From NCBI RefSeq assembly GCF_002407245.1, contig NZ_CP010681.1, positions 1,178,001 to 1,242,000 of the forward strand: 64,000 nucleotides of DNA. Direction: 5' to 3'. A program made the translations under genes and the position numbers. The DNA is from Phaeobacter piscinae. GTDB taxonomy: Bacteria > Pseudomonadota > Alphaproteobacteria > Rhodobacterales > Rhodobacteraceae. A model generated the notes under the pieces. The model had not been told where the DNA came from. It made no database searches and saw nothing but the letters and a program-made list of their open reading frames with translations. Shown here in pieces: positions 18,471 to 26,658 of this stretch; position 1 is the first letter of the stretch; every line of letters starts with the position of its first letter.

Positions 18471-19690
18471 TGCCGCGCGCCTTTCTTGTGGTGATGGACT
18501 CGGTCGGGATTGGCGGTGCGCCGGATGCCGGGGCCTATTTCAACGGCGATCTGCCCGATCTGGGCGCCAACACGCTGGCCCATATCGCCCAAGCCTGCGC
18601 AGCGGGACAGGCGGAGGAGGGGCGCAGTGGCCCCCTGCACCTGCCCAATCTGGATCAGTTGGGCCTGGGGGCTGCGGTCGCCCTGGCGTCCGCTGTGCCC
18701 TGTCCGGATCTTGGGGGCGCCGGGATCACCGGGCGCTGGGGCGCGGCCCGCGAGATCAGCCGGGGCAAGGACACGCCATCGGGTCATTGGGAACTGGCCG
18801 GGCTGCCGGTGCCATGGGATTGGTGTTACTTCCCGGATCAGACACCGGCCTTTCCGGACGACTTGGTTGCACATGTCTGCGCGGCGGCAGGAACCGAGGC
18901 GATCCTTGGCAATTGTCATGCATCGGGCACTGCGATCATTGCCCAACATGGCGCCGCGCATATGCAGTCGGGTTTGCCGATCTGCTATACCTCTGCTGAC
19001 AGCGTGTTTCAGATCGCAGCGCATGAGGAGACCTTTGGTCTGGACCGATTGCTGGCGCTCTGCGAGGCGGTGGCGCCTTACCTGCATCAGATGAAAGTGG
19101 GTCGGGTCATTGCGCGGCCCTTTACCGGTACACCAGAGATCGGGTTCCAGCGCACCACCAACAGGCGTGACTATGCCATTATGCCACCTGCGCCGATCCT
19201 GACCAATTGGGTGCAGGACGCAGGCCAGCCGGTGCATGCCATTGGTAAGATTGGTGATATCTTCTCTATGCAGGGGATAGATACGCTGAAGAAAGGCGAC
19301 GATGCGACCCTGATGCAGCATCTCCTCGATGCGGTGGCTGAGGCCGAGGAGGGGAGCCTTACCTTCGCCAATTTTGTGGAATTTGACAGTCTCTATGGGC
19401 ACCGGCGCGATATCTCGGGCTACGCGAGGGCGCTGGAATGGTTCGATGGAGAAATCGGTCGATTGCTGCCACAGCTGCGGGACGGAGACCTGCTGATCCT
19501 GACTGCGGACCACGGCAACGATCCCAGCTGGCCGGGGACCGATCACACGCGTGAACAGGTGCCGGTGCTGATCGCCGGGGCCGGGGTCGGCCCCCTGGGT
19601 ACCATTGGTTTCGCGGATGTGGCGGCCACGGTTGCCGCGCATCTGAACGTGCCTGCGCAGGGGCCGGGCCGACCAGCACTCAGGACATAA
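18470..19690 (+). CDS. deoB: Phosphopentomutase
   Basis: 406 aa. It converts (deoxy)ribose 1-phosphate to the 5-phosphate, feeding the sugar into central metabolism. It belongs to the alkaline phosphatase superfamily, with metal-site motifs [15 protein letters not shown] near the N terminus, [12 protein letters not shown], and [17 protein letters not shown] near the C terminus. It overlaps deoA by one base (TAATG). A deoC aldolase is not in this window. Confidence 0.97.
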   Translation: MPRAFLVVMDSVGIGGAPDAGAYFNGDLPDLGANTLAHIAQACAAGQAEEGRSGPLHLPNLDQLGLGAAVALASAVPCPDLGGAGITGRWGAAREISRGKDTPSGHWELAGLPVPWDWCYFPDQTPAFPDDLVAHVCAAAGTEAILGNCHASGTAIIAQHGAAHMQSGLPICYTSADSVFQIAAHEETFGLDRLLALCEAVAPYLHQMKVGRVIARPFTGTPEIGFQRTTNRRDYAIMPPAPILTNWVQDAGQPVHAIGKIGDIFSMQGIDTLKKGDDATLMQHLLDAVAEAEEGSLTFANFVEFDSLYGHRRDISGYARALEWFDGEIGRLLPQLRDGDLLILTADHGNDPSWPGTDHTREQVPVLIAGAGVGPLGTIGFADVAATVAAHLNVPAQGPGRPALRT

Positions 19691-19831
19691 TGAAGCGGGC
19701 CGGTGAAAGATCCCGGCCTGTTATCCTCCGTAGTGTTTGCAGGGTTTTACGCCAATACGCGGCAAATCCGCCTTGCCTGTCCTGCGGTGCAAGGACTAAG
19801 AGAGTTTGAATTTTCCTGAAAGGAGTGCCCA

Positions 19832-20464
19832 ATGTCCGATCACCTGACCGTTGTCGATCACCCGCTGGTGCAGCACAAGCTGACCCTGATGCGCGACAAG
19901 GGCACCTCAACCGCCGGGTTCCGTCGCCTGCTGCGCGAGATCACCCAGCTGTTGGCCTATGAGATCACCCGCGAGATGCCGCTGACCACCACCACCATCG
20001 ACACGCCGATGGAAGAAATGGAAGCGCCGATCCTTGCGGGTAAGAAATTGGCACTGGTGTCGATCCTGCGGGCGGGCAATGGCATGCTGGACGGCGTTCT
20101 GGAGCTGATCCCCTCGGCGCGGGTCGGCTTTGTCGGCCTCTACCGGGATGAGGAAACGCTGCAGCCGGTTCAGTATTATTTCAAGGCGCCGGAGGAGCTG
20201 AAGGATCGTCTGGTGATCGCGGTTGATCCGATGCTGGCCACTGGCAACAGCTCTGCGGCGGCGATTGATCTGCTGAAAGAAGCCGGTGCCAATGACATCC
20301 GTTTCCTGTGCCTGCTGGCCTCGCCCGAAGGGGTGGAGCTGATGAAAGAAAAGCACCCGGATGTGCCGATTGTGACAGCCTCTCTCGATCGTCAGCTGAA
20401 CGAGAAAGGGTATATCCTGCCGGGACTGGGTGACGCGGGCGACCGGATGTTCGGGACCAAGTAG
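19832..20464 (+). CDS. upp: Uracil phosphoribosyltransferase
   Basis: 210 aa. It joins uracil and PRPP to UMP, completing salvage of the base released by cdd/deoA. The PRPP-binding loop [17 protein letters not shown] is clear, and the C-terminal [18 protein letters not shown] matches the uracil-binding end of Upp. AAAGGAG precedes the ATG. A 141-base gap after deoB, containing a weak GGCCGG/CCGGCC hairpin, means it may have its own promoter. Confidence 0.97.
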   Translation: MSDHLTVVDHPLVQHKLTLMRDKGTSTAGFRRLLREITQLLAYEITREMPLTTTTIDTPMEEMEAPILAGKKLALVSILRAGNGMLDGVLELIPSARVGFVGLYRDEETLQPVQYYFKAPEELKDRLVIAVDPMLATGNSSAAAIDLLKEAGANDIRFLCLLASPEGVELMKEKHPDVPIVTASLDRQLNEKGYILPGLGDAGDRMFGTK

Positions 20465-20500
20465 CCATTTGCCGTCTCGGCATGTCCTGCGTGTAGAAAC

Positions 20501-20525
20501 AGGGGCGTCCGATTGCGGGCGCCCT
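20501..20525 (+). terminator. Candidate terminator of upp
   Basis: GGGCGTCCG (20502-20510) pairs with CGGGCGCCC (20515-20523), one G-U, across a 4-base loop ATTG and is followed by TTGCTGC. The T run is poor, hence moderate confidence. Confidence 0.5.
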
Positions 20526-20671
20526 TGCTGCATTGCGGGGGGGCTCCCGGCCTGATCCGGGCCTATGGGGCGGGCTGATGCCTTTGGGAACTTTCGCTAA
20601 TTTGCGGAAACCCTGCTTTACTCAGATTCGCTTTTCAGGCATCCTGCCGCCATATATTGTGGGGCTTTCGG

Positions 20672-21985
20672 ATGACGCTTACTAGAATTATTGCAAGTGC
20701 CTTGATCGCGGCGGCCGGCTTTGGCGGGGCGCATGCGCAGTCAGCCCGCACCACCGAAGCCCCGGCTGAGTTTCCGCCTGCCTCCTTTGAGGGCAAGCAA
20801 TATGTCGACAGTCGCGGGTGTGTTTTTATCCGGGCGGGTATCGACGGCACTGTCACATGGGTGCCGCGCGTGACCCGAAGCCGCAAGCAGCTGTGTGGTT
20901 TTGAACCGACACAAGTGGCAGCCGCACCAAGCGCGCCGAAGGCGACCTCCACACCGGAACCTGAGTTGATCACGTTGCCAGCAGACCAACGCGCGAATGG
21001 CGCGGAGATCACCGTCGCAGAACAGAGCACGCCCCCGGTCGCAGCATCGACCGCGCCGCGCAGTGTCACGACCACCAAGCCACAGCGCAGCGCGGTTCGG
21101 CAGGCCAAGCCGGTGCGGACTGCGGCCTCTACCGGCCCTGTGCCGCGACAGCGCCCGCTGCTGGATGACGCCTATCGCCCGCCCGCCGCCGCGCCCACTG
21201 TCATCAGTCAGGGCTATGGCCGCTGTCCCGGTGCTTCGGCGCTGAGCCAGCAATATATCAACCAGACTGGCAATGTGCGCTGCGGCCCGCAGGGGGGCAG
21301 CAACCGCTTGTCGTCTGTTTTGGACCCCAACACCCGCGTGGTTCCCAAACATGTCTATCAGGAACGCGCGCTGAGCCGTGGTCTGAAGGTGCCTGAGGGC
21401 TATCGTCAAGCTTGGGGCGATGATCGCCTGAATCCGCGCCGGGCCGAAATGTCGCTTGGCGGCGTTCTGGCGCGTGCCAATGGCGGTGTGCCTGCTGGAT
21501 ACGTGCGGGTTGCCCGTCAGGAGCGTTACAATCCGAACCGGGGGCCGCAGGGGACCGCAATCTGGACACGCACCGTCCCGCGCGAGGGGATCCGCCGCCC
21601 GGTAGACCGGCCTGTTGTGACCCTCTCTGCAAGACAGCGGACCGATGCCGTGGCGCAGGATGATATCCTCGTCACCCGTCTGTCCACCCGTTCGCAACCT
21701 TTGGCGGGAACCACCCCGCGCCGAGAGGCCAAGGCTGCCATGTCCGCGCCTGTTGCGCCGTCCCGCTATGTGCGGGCCGCGACCCTTGCCGATGTGACGC
21801 AGGCGGAGGCGGTGGCGCAACGGCTGCGCCAAAAGGGGCTGCCGGTACGTCTGGGACGGGTCAACCGCAAGGGACAAACCTTGCAGGTGGTGCTGGCCGG
21901 GCCATTCACTGGTGGGGAGGCGGCTCAGTCGGCCCTGTCCAAAGTGCGCGCAGCAGGCTTTGCCGGGGCGCGGTTGAGCAAGTAG
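20672..21985 (+). CDS. Secreted SPOR-domain protein
   Basis: 437 aa. Residues 1-26 are a Sec signal peptide (TRIIASALIAAAGFGGAHAQ). The N-terminal part has a short conserved region with paired cysteines (SRGCVFIRAG, RKQLCGF), followed by a low-complexity Pro/Ala/Thr-rich linker of about 100 residues and a second Cys pair (GRCPGASALS, NVRCGPQGG). The last ~75 residues form a SPOR domain (ADVTQAEAVAQRLRQKGLPV ... VVLAGPFTGGEAAQSAL), which binds denuded peptidoglycan at the division septum. Function beyond septal or wall targeting is unknown. The ATG at 20672 follows GGGG; a TTG 15 bases earlier is less likely. Confidence 0.82.
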   Translation: MTLTRIIASALIAAAGFGGAHAQSARTTEAPAEFPPASFEGKQYVDSRGCVFIRAGIDGTVTWVPRVTRSRKQLCGFEPTQVAAAPSAPKATSTPEPELITLPADQRANGAEITVAEQSTPPVAASTAPRSVTTTKPQRSAVRQAKPVRTAASTGPVPRQRPLLDDAYRPPAAAPTVISQGYGRCPGASALSQQYINQTGNVRCGPQGGSNRLSSVLDPNTRVVPKHVYQERALSRGLKVPEGYRQAWGDDRLNPRRAEMSLGGVLARANGGVPAGYVRVARQERYNPNRGPQGTAIWTRTVPREGIRRPVDRPVVTLSARQRTDAVAQDDILVTRLSTRSQPLAGTTPRREAKAAMSAPVAPSRYVRAATLADVTQAEAVAQRLRQKGLPVRLGRVNRKGQTLQVVLAGPFTGGEAAQSALSKVRAAGFAGARLSK

Positions 21986-22073
21986 GCAGCAGATCAGCAG
22001 GTCGGCACACGGCACGCTGAGTGCGCGTGGTTTGCGACGTCTATGGATCCCCCTGGGAGCAACTTGGGCCGCT

Positions 22074-23084
22074 TCAGCCGCAGATGCTCTGCAATTGAAC
22101 CCAGTCACGATCATTCAGCACCGGCTGTAACTCGCGCCCGGCCATCGGGTCGGCCTCAATCAGGCCAAGCACGGTTTCACCGGTTATGTCCTGCGCATAG
22201 GCGTAGGGGCTGGAGGGCACCGCTGCGCGCGCGAACTCTGCCAGCGTCGTGGCCTCATCCGGGGTCGGGCGCGGCGCGCTGATGACGGTTTCTGCGTAAC
22301 GGTCCAAGGTCGCGCGGGTCAACTCTCCGGTTGTCAGCATCCTGAAGGTCGCCCGGATGCCCCCGGCGGCCAGCAGTTCAGCCAGCGGATCCTGTTCCAC
22401 AGCGCGGGCGCGTTCAACCAGAACGGCGCCAGCTGCGACAGCCGGATCTTCGTGATCCTCGACCAGATCACGGTTCAGCAGGACGATACCGCCAGGCAGA
22501 TAGAGGCTGCTGGCCACGCCGCTGCGCAGGATGACCAGCTGGCGTACATCCAGCCGTTCCGCCAGCCGGTCCAGAATGGGCGCGGTCTCCAGCGTGCTGC
22601 AGGCCTGACCCGACACCCGCTCAATCCGGCCGAGCAAGGCCTGCCCCAGTGCCTTGCGCTTGATATCCGGCACCACGTCGACCGTATGGGACAGTAGCGC
22701 ATTGGGCAGCCAGAACACGGCAAGCCCGGCGGCAACGGCTAGTGTCGAGAGCAGCGTAACAGCGCGCAGGCGGCCCGGGCGGGCCCGCGCGCGGGTGAGT
22801 GCGGATTGCAACCGGTTGATCGCATCCAGCATCGCCGTTTCATCTTCGGCAATCTCCAGCGTCTCGCCCTGATCCCCGTAGGGATGAAAGAGGGCCGGGA
22901 AACTGCCGGGATTTTGGCGTTCGAGTGCTGCAAGGGACCAATGCGCCAACGGCCGGTCATTCATATCGGCGATGGTCAGGGTTGCGTCCCCGACCGAAAC
23001 GATAACATCGCGCCGCTGCGCATCAGGAGCGGCGCGCCACAGGGCTGCAGCCTCAAGCCGTTGATATTCCCGCAATGCCGTCAT
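22074..23084 (-). CDS. Membrane protein with a degenerate M48-like peptidase domain
   Basis: 336 aa. A cytoplasmic N-terminal segment (1-105) is followed by one membrane helix (about 108-126, VTLLSTLAVAAGLAVFWLP). The region 140-250 follows the M48 metallopeptidase pattern: LYLPGGIVLLNRDLVEDHEDP (195-214) matches the family's PGG-x-I/V-x-V-x-R-G-L strand. The next helix, where HExxH is expected, reads VERAR (223-227), so both zinc histidines are absent while the Glu position remains. I infer a catalytically dead homologue, perhaps a scaffold. It converges on the SPOR gene with 88 bases between. Confidence 0.7.
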   Translation of the reverse strand: MTALREYQRLEAAALWRAAPDAQRRDVIVSVGDATLTIADMNDRPLAHWSLAALERQNPGSFPALFHPYGDQGETLEIAEDETAMLDAINRLQSALTRARARPGRLRAVTLLSTLAVAAGLAVFWLPNALLSHTVDVVPDIKRKALGQALLGRIERVSGQACSTLETAPILDRLAERLDVRQLVILRSGVASSLYLPGGIVLLNRDLVEDHEDPAVAAGAVLVERARAVEQDPLAELLAAGGIRATFRMLTTGELTRATLDRYAETVISAPRPTPDEATTLAEFARAAVPSSPYAYAQDITGETVLGLIEADPMAGRELQPVLNDRDWVQLQSICG

Positions 23085-23197
23085 GAAAAACGATGCACCC
23101 TTACCGCTAATTGTTCACAGATCAAATAGCACGGCGATCCGGGCGTCAGCAAATGACTTTGCGACAGTTCCGCCCGCGCGTGCTTTATGAACCCATG

Positions 23198-24826
23198 TCA
23201 GAGTGCCTTGGCCTGCTGGCGCAGTTCAAATTTTTGGATTTTCCCGGTCGAGGTTTTCGGAAGCTCCTGAAAAATCACCTGTTTTGGGGCTTTGAAACCT
23301 GCCAGTGTTTCGCGGGCAAAGCGGATCAGATCGGCAGGGTCCACGGTTGCGCCTGGCTTCAGTTCGACAAAGGCGCAGGGCACCTCGCCCCACTTATCGT
23401 CGGGTTTGGCGACCACGGCTGCAAGGTTTACATCCGGGTGCCCCATCAACACGCCCTCCACCTCAACCGAAGAGATATTCTCGCCCCCGGAGATGATGAT
23501 ATCCTTCGCGCGGTCGGCGATCTGGATGTAGCCATCCGGGTGCTGCACGGCGATATCACCTGAGTGGAAATATCCGCCTTGGAAGGCTTCGGCGGTGGCA
23601 TCGGGGTTCTTCAGATAGCCTTTCATGACCGAGTTGCCGCGCATGACGATCTCGCCCTGATCTTGGCCGTTCATCGCGATCTGCTGCATGTCATCGGACA
23701 TGACCGTGATATGATCCATCATCGGGAAGGCGACGCCTTGACGGGCCTTGATTGCGGCACGGCCCTGCTGGTCCAGCGTATCCCAGCTGTCGCCTTTCCA
23801 CAGGCATTCGGTGACGTGGCCGTAGGTTTCCGTCAGCCCGTAGACCTGTGTGACATGAAAGCCGAGAGCCTCGATTTTCTCCAGTGTCGCGGGGGCGGGC
23901 GGGGCGCCTGCGGTAAAGACCTCAACCGTGTGATCGAACTGGCGACGGTCTTCCTCGGCGGCGTTCACCAGCATATTGAGCACGATGGGCGCGCCGCCGA
24001 AATGGGTCGCGCCTTCGTCGGCGATTGCATCGTAGATCGCAGGCGCGGTGATATCGCGACAGCAGATCAGCGTGCCCCCCAGAACCGGCATCATCCAGGT
24101 GTGGTTCCAGCCGTTGCAATGAAACAGGGGCACAATGGCAAGGTATTTCGGCTGCATCACCATGCGCCAGGAAATCACCGTGCCCATCGTCATGAGATAT
24201 GCGCCGCGATGGTGATAGACGACACCTTTGGGTCGACCCGTGGTGCCGGAAGTATAATTCAGCGCAAGGCTTTCCCATTCGTCCTGCGGCATGATCCAGT
24301 CGAAATCATGGGCCGCAGCGGCGAGAATATCCTCATAGACGGGATAGCGGCCTGATGCGGGGTAGCTGGCTTGATCATCCGGGACCTCAATGATCAGCGG
24401 TCCCGGTCCATCGCAGGCGGCCTTCGCCTCCTCAGCGAGGGTGAGGAATTGGCTGTCGACCAACACCACCTTGGCCTCTCCATGATCGAAGATATAGGCG
24501 ACTGTGCCGACATCGAGGCGTGTGTTGATGGTATTCAACACAGCGCCACAGGCAGGCACCCCGAAATGCGCCTCGGCCTGGGCCGGCAGGTTTGGAATCA
24601 GCGTGGCGACGACGTCACCGGGGTGGACACCCATCCCGGCCAGAGCTGAGGCCAGCCGCGTGCAGCGGTCGTAATAGGCGGCATATGTCTTGCGATGAGT
24701 GCCGTAGACCACGGCAGGCACATCGGCAAACACATGTGCGGCGCGACGCAGATGTGACAACGGTGTCAGCGGCACATAGTTGGCGGCTGTTTTTTCCAGT
24801 CCTGACTCGTCCGACATCCAGCCCAT
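23198..24826 (-). CDS. Acyl-CoA synthetase (AMP-forming), DmdB/medium-chain type
   Basis: 542 aa. It activates a carboxylic acid through an acyl-adenylate to its CoA thioester. Motifs: ALNYTSGTTGRPKGVVYHH, the A5 motif QVYGLTETYGH, YFHSGDIAV, and the C-terminal lysine in LPKTSTGKIQKFELR. The sequence resembles ligases for short or medium fatty acids and, in marine roseobacters, DmdB (3-methylmercaptopropionate-CoA ligase); the acid cannot be assigned. The start at 24826 has GAGGAGG five bases upstream, so the open 40-codon extension is rejected. Confidence 0.9.
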   Translation of the reverse strand: MGWMSDESGLEKTAANYVPLTPLSHLRRAAHVFADVPAVVYGTHRKTYAAYYDRCTRLASALAGMGVHPGDVVATLIPNLPAQAEAHFGVPACGAVLNTINTRLDVGTVAYIFDHGEAKVVLVDSQFLTLAEEAKAACDGPGPLIIEVPDDQASYPASGRYPVYEDILAAAAHDFDWIMPQDEWESLALNYTSGTTGRPKGVVYHHRGAYLMTMGTVISWRMVMQPKYLAIVPLFHCNGWNHTWMMPVLGGTLICCRDITAPAIYDAIADEGATHFGGAPIVLNMLVNAAEEDRRQFDHTVEVFTAGAPPAPATLEKIEALGFHVTQVYGLTETYGHVTECLWKGDSWDTLDQQGRAAIKARQGVAFPMMDHITVMSDDMQQIAMNGQDQGEIVMRGNSVMKGYLKNPDATAEAFQGGYFHSGDIAVQHPDGYIQIADRAKDIIISGGENISSVEVEGVLMGHPDVNLAAVVAKPDDKWGEVPCAFVELKPGATVDPADLIRFARETLAGFKAPKQVIFQELPKTSTGKIQKFELRQQAKAL

Positions 24827-24995
24827 TTCGGCCTCCTCAAGATGATTCATGCGTCGTTGGTTCAAGATATTGCGCATAGTTGCAAGCAAGGGAAGGCATA
24901 AGGCAGTTTTGTTTTTCAATGACAGCGGGCGACCACGCTGCCACACCGTGTCAGTCCGGGTTTTCTTCGGCGAATAAACCGCTTAGCTTGGCGCC

Positions 24996-25661
24996 ATGAT
25001 CCTGTCACCCGGCCGTTCCTACGTCTTTGTGCATATTCCGAAGACCGGAGGCACCGCGTTGTCGCTGGCGCTGGAGGCGCGGGCCATGGCGGATGATATG
25101 ATGCTTGGCGATACCCCCAAGGCAACACGCCGCAGGCGCCGTCTCAAAGGGGTCAAAACGCATGGGCGGCTTTGGAAACATTCGACATTGGCGGATATCG
25201 ACGGGCTGGTCCCTGCGGCGGATCTGCGCCGCCTTTTTGCCTTCACGCTGGTGCGCAACCCTTTTGACCGGGTGCTGAGCCTCTATCACTGGCTGCGTGC
25301 GCAGAGCTTTGATCACCCGTCAGTGCCGCTGGCGAAGACGCTGGATTTTGTCGATTTTGCCTGTCATCCCAAGATGCTGGCAGCGTTTCGCGCCACCCCG
25401 GCGCGCGCCTATATGCGGCGTGCGGACGGGGTGGAACAATGCGCCTGCTATATCCGGCTTGAGCATTTCGCGCAGGACGCCGCACCCCTGTTCGATCACC
25501 TGGGGTTTGAGCTGCGCCTGCCCGTGGCCAATGTCTCTGATCGCCCGCGCGGCTGGCAAGCGGCCTATACAGATGCGGCACGTATGGCGGTGGCAGAGGC
25601 CTGTGCAATGGATCTTGCCCAGTTTGAATACTCTTTTAACGATTCACCGATAGACCAGTAG
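24996..25661 (+). CDS. Sulfotransferase family protein
   Basis: 221 aa. The PAPS-binding loop FVHIPKTGGTALS is at residues 11-23, and the 3'-phosphate-binding segment LVRNPFDRVLSLYHW lies near 85-99; together they define the Sulfotransfer_2 type. It would transfer sulfate from PAPS to an acceptor, likely a carbohydrate or surface polymer, but the acceptor cannot be read. There is no signal peptide or membrane helix. It is divergent from the acyl-CoA synthetase gene. Confidence 0.85.
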   Translation: MILSPGRSYVFVHIPKTGGTALSLALEARAMADDMMLGDTPKATRRRRRLKGVKTHGRLWKHSTLADIDGLVPAADLRRLFAFTLVRNPFDRVLSLYHWLRAQSFDHPSVPLAKTLDFVDFACHPKMLAAFRATPARAYMRRADGVEQCACYIRLEHFAQDAAPLFDHLGFELRLPVANVSDRPRGWQAAYTDAARMAVAEACAMDLAQFEYSFNDSPIDQ

Positions 25662-25825
25662 TCGAGAGATGGAATCACGGGGTTTTCGAAGCCTCAGCCA
25701 AAATGGCGCAGCTTTGATCCGAAATCGTGAACAGCTCTCCCGCAGGTCGGCTCTTGTCGCCTGTCGGACGGGTAACGTGACGGGTCATGCAGAACGTATG
25801 GCTGCCTTGGTGAAAGGGAAAACCG

Positions 25826-26515
25826 ATGCTGGATTGGCTGCTGAAACGCAAGCTCTCTCCGATGGCCGAGGCTCTGGCGACAGAGTATCCGTTGGTCGCA
25901 GCCGGACAGGGCGGGATCCTGTCTGGCACGCATGTGGCCTCACATCTTGGCTGGCGCCCGATTGAGGCCCTGGCCGTGGGCGATATGGCCCTTACCTTTG
26001 ACCATGGGATGCAGCCCATCGTCGATATTCACCGCGAGACGCTGTTGCTGACCAGCGGTGCCCCCAATCCACTGACATGTCCGGTCTATATTCCGCAGGA
26101 TGCGCTGAACAATCGCGCGCCGCTTTGGGTGATGCCGAACCAGGGAATTCTGATCGAAAGCGATCTGGCCTGTGACGGGCAGGGCGATCCCTTTGTGGTG
26201 GTGCCAGCCTGCGCGCTGGAGGGCTATCGCGGGATCCGCCGCGCGGAACCAGAGACCCGGCTTGAGATCGTCGTACCGCGTTTTGCACAGGACGAAGTCA
26301 TCTATCTAGAGGCGGGCCTGCTGGGGTTCAGCGTCTCACCGCGTGACCTGCTGTCGTTCGACACAAGCGCGCAGCCGGATCTTTATCGCGTGCTGCAGCC
26401 CGAGACAGCCCGAGAATTGGTGATCGATATGATCACAGAGGAAAGCGTCTGGGCCACGACCCTGCCGGTTGGGCCGGGCGGTCATGGCGCGGCAGAATAT
26501 GCCGCGATGGTCTAA
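25826..26515 (+). CDS. Solitary Hint (hedgehog/intein-like) domain protein
   Basis: 229 aa. The stretch GGILSGTHVASHLGWRPIEA followed by LAVGDMALTFDHG (about 29-61) matches the opening of a Hint_2 domain, and WVMPNQGILIESD (about 105-118) the second conserved block. In self-processing Hint domains the first residue is Cys or Ser and the second block reads SPQHR-like; here both are altered, so cleavage activity is doubtful. There is no signal peptide and no adjoining RTX or adhesin region, which many roseobacter Hint proteins have. A terminator follows. Confidence 0.75.
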   Translation: MLDWLLKRKLSPMAEALATEYPLVAAGQGGILSGTHVASHLGWRPIEALAVGDMALTFDHGMQPIVDIHRETLLLTSGAPNPLTCPVYIPQDALNNRAPLWVMPNQGILIESDLACDGQGDPFVVVPACALEGYRGIRRAEPETRLEIVVPRFAQDEVIYLEAGLLGFSVSPRDLLSFDTSAQPDLYRVLQPETARELVIDMITEESVWATTLPVGPGGHGAAEYAAMV

Positions 26516-26542
26516 ACCGCCGAACACAGACTGCGTCGACCA

Positions 26543-26574
26543 AGGCCGCCATCCCATCCGGAGGCGGCTTTTTT
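26543..26574 (+). terminator. Rho-independent terminator of the Hint gene
   Basis: GCCGCC (26545-26550) pairs with GGCGGC (26563-26568) across 12 bases, followed by TTTTTT. It lies 30 bases after the stop codon. Confidence 0.75.
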
Positions 26575-26600
26575 CATGTTCTTCATCGGATGTCTTGACG

Positions 26601-26630
26601 AGAAAAAGCGGCACCCAAGGGCGCCGCTTT
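26601..26630 (-). terminator. Rho-independent terminator of the fad operon
   Basis: Read on the minus strand, AAAGCGGC pairs with GCCGCTTT across a 10-base loop, followed by TTCTC. It lies about 30 bases after the fadJ stop codon. Confidence 0.75.
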
Positions 26631-26658
26631 CAGATGCGATTGGACTGCGGTGGCCTGA

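Noticed and set aside
20741..22114. A 457-codon minus-strand frame opposite the SPOR protein
   Set aside because: Low-complexity Arg/Ala-rich composition and no motif; the + strand has a signal peptide and SPOR domain.
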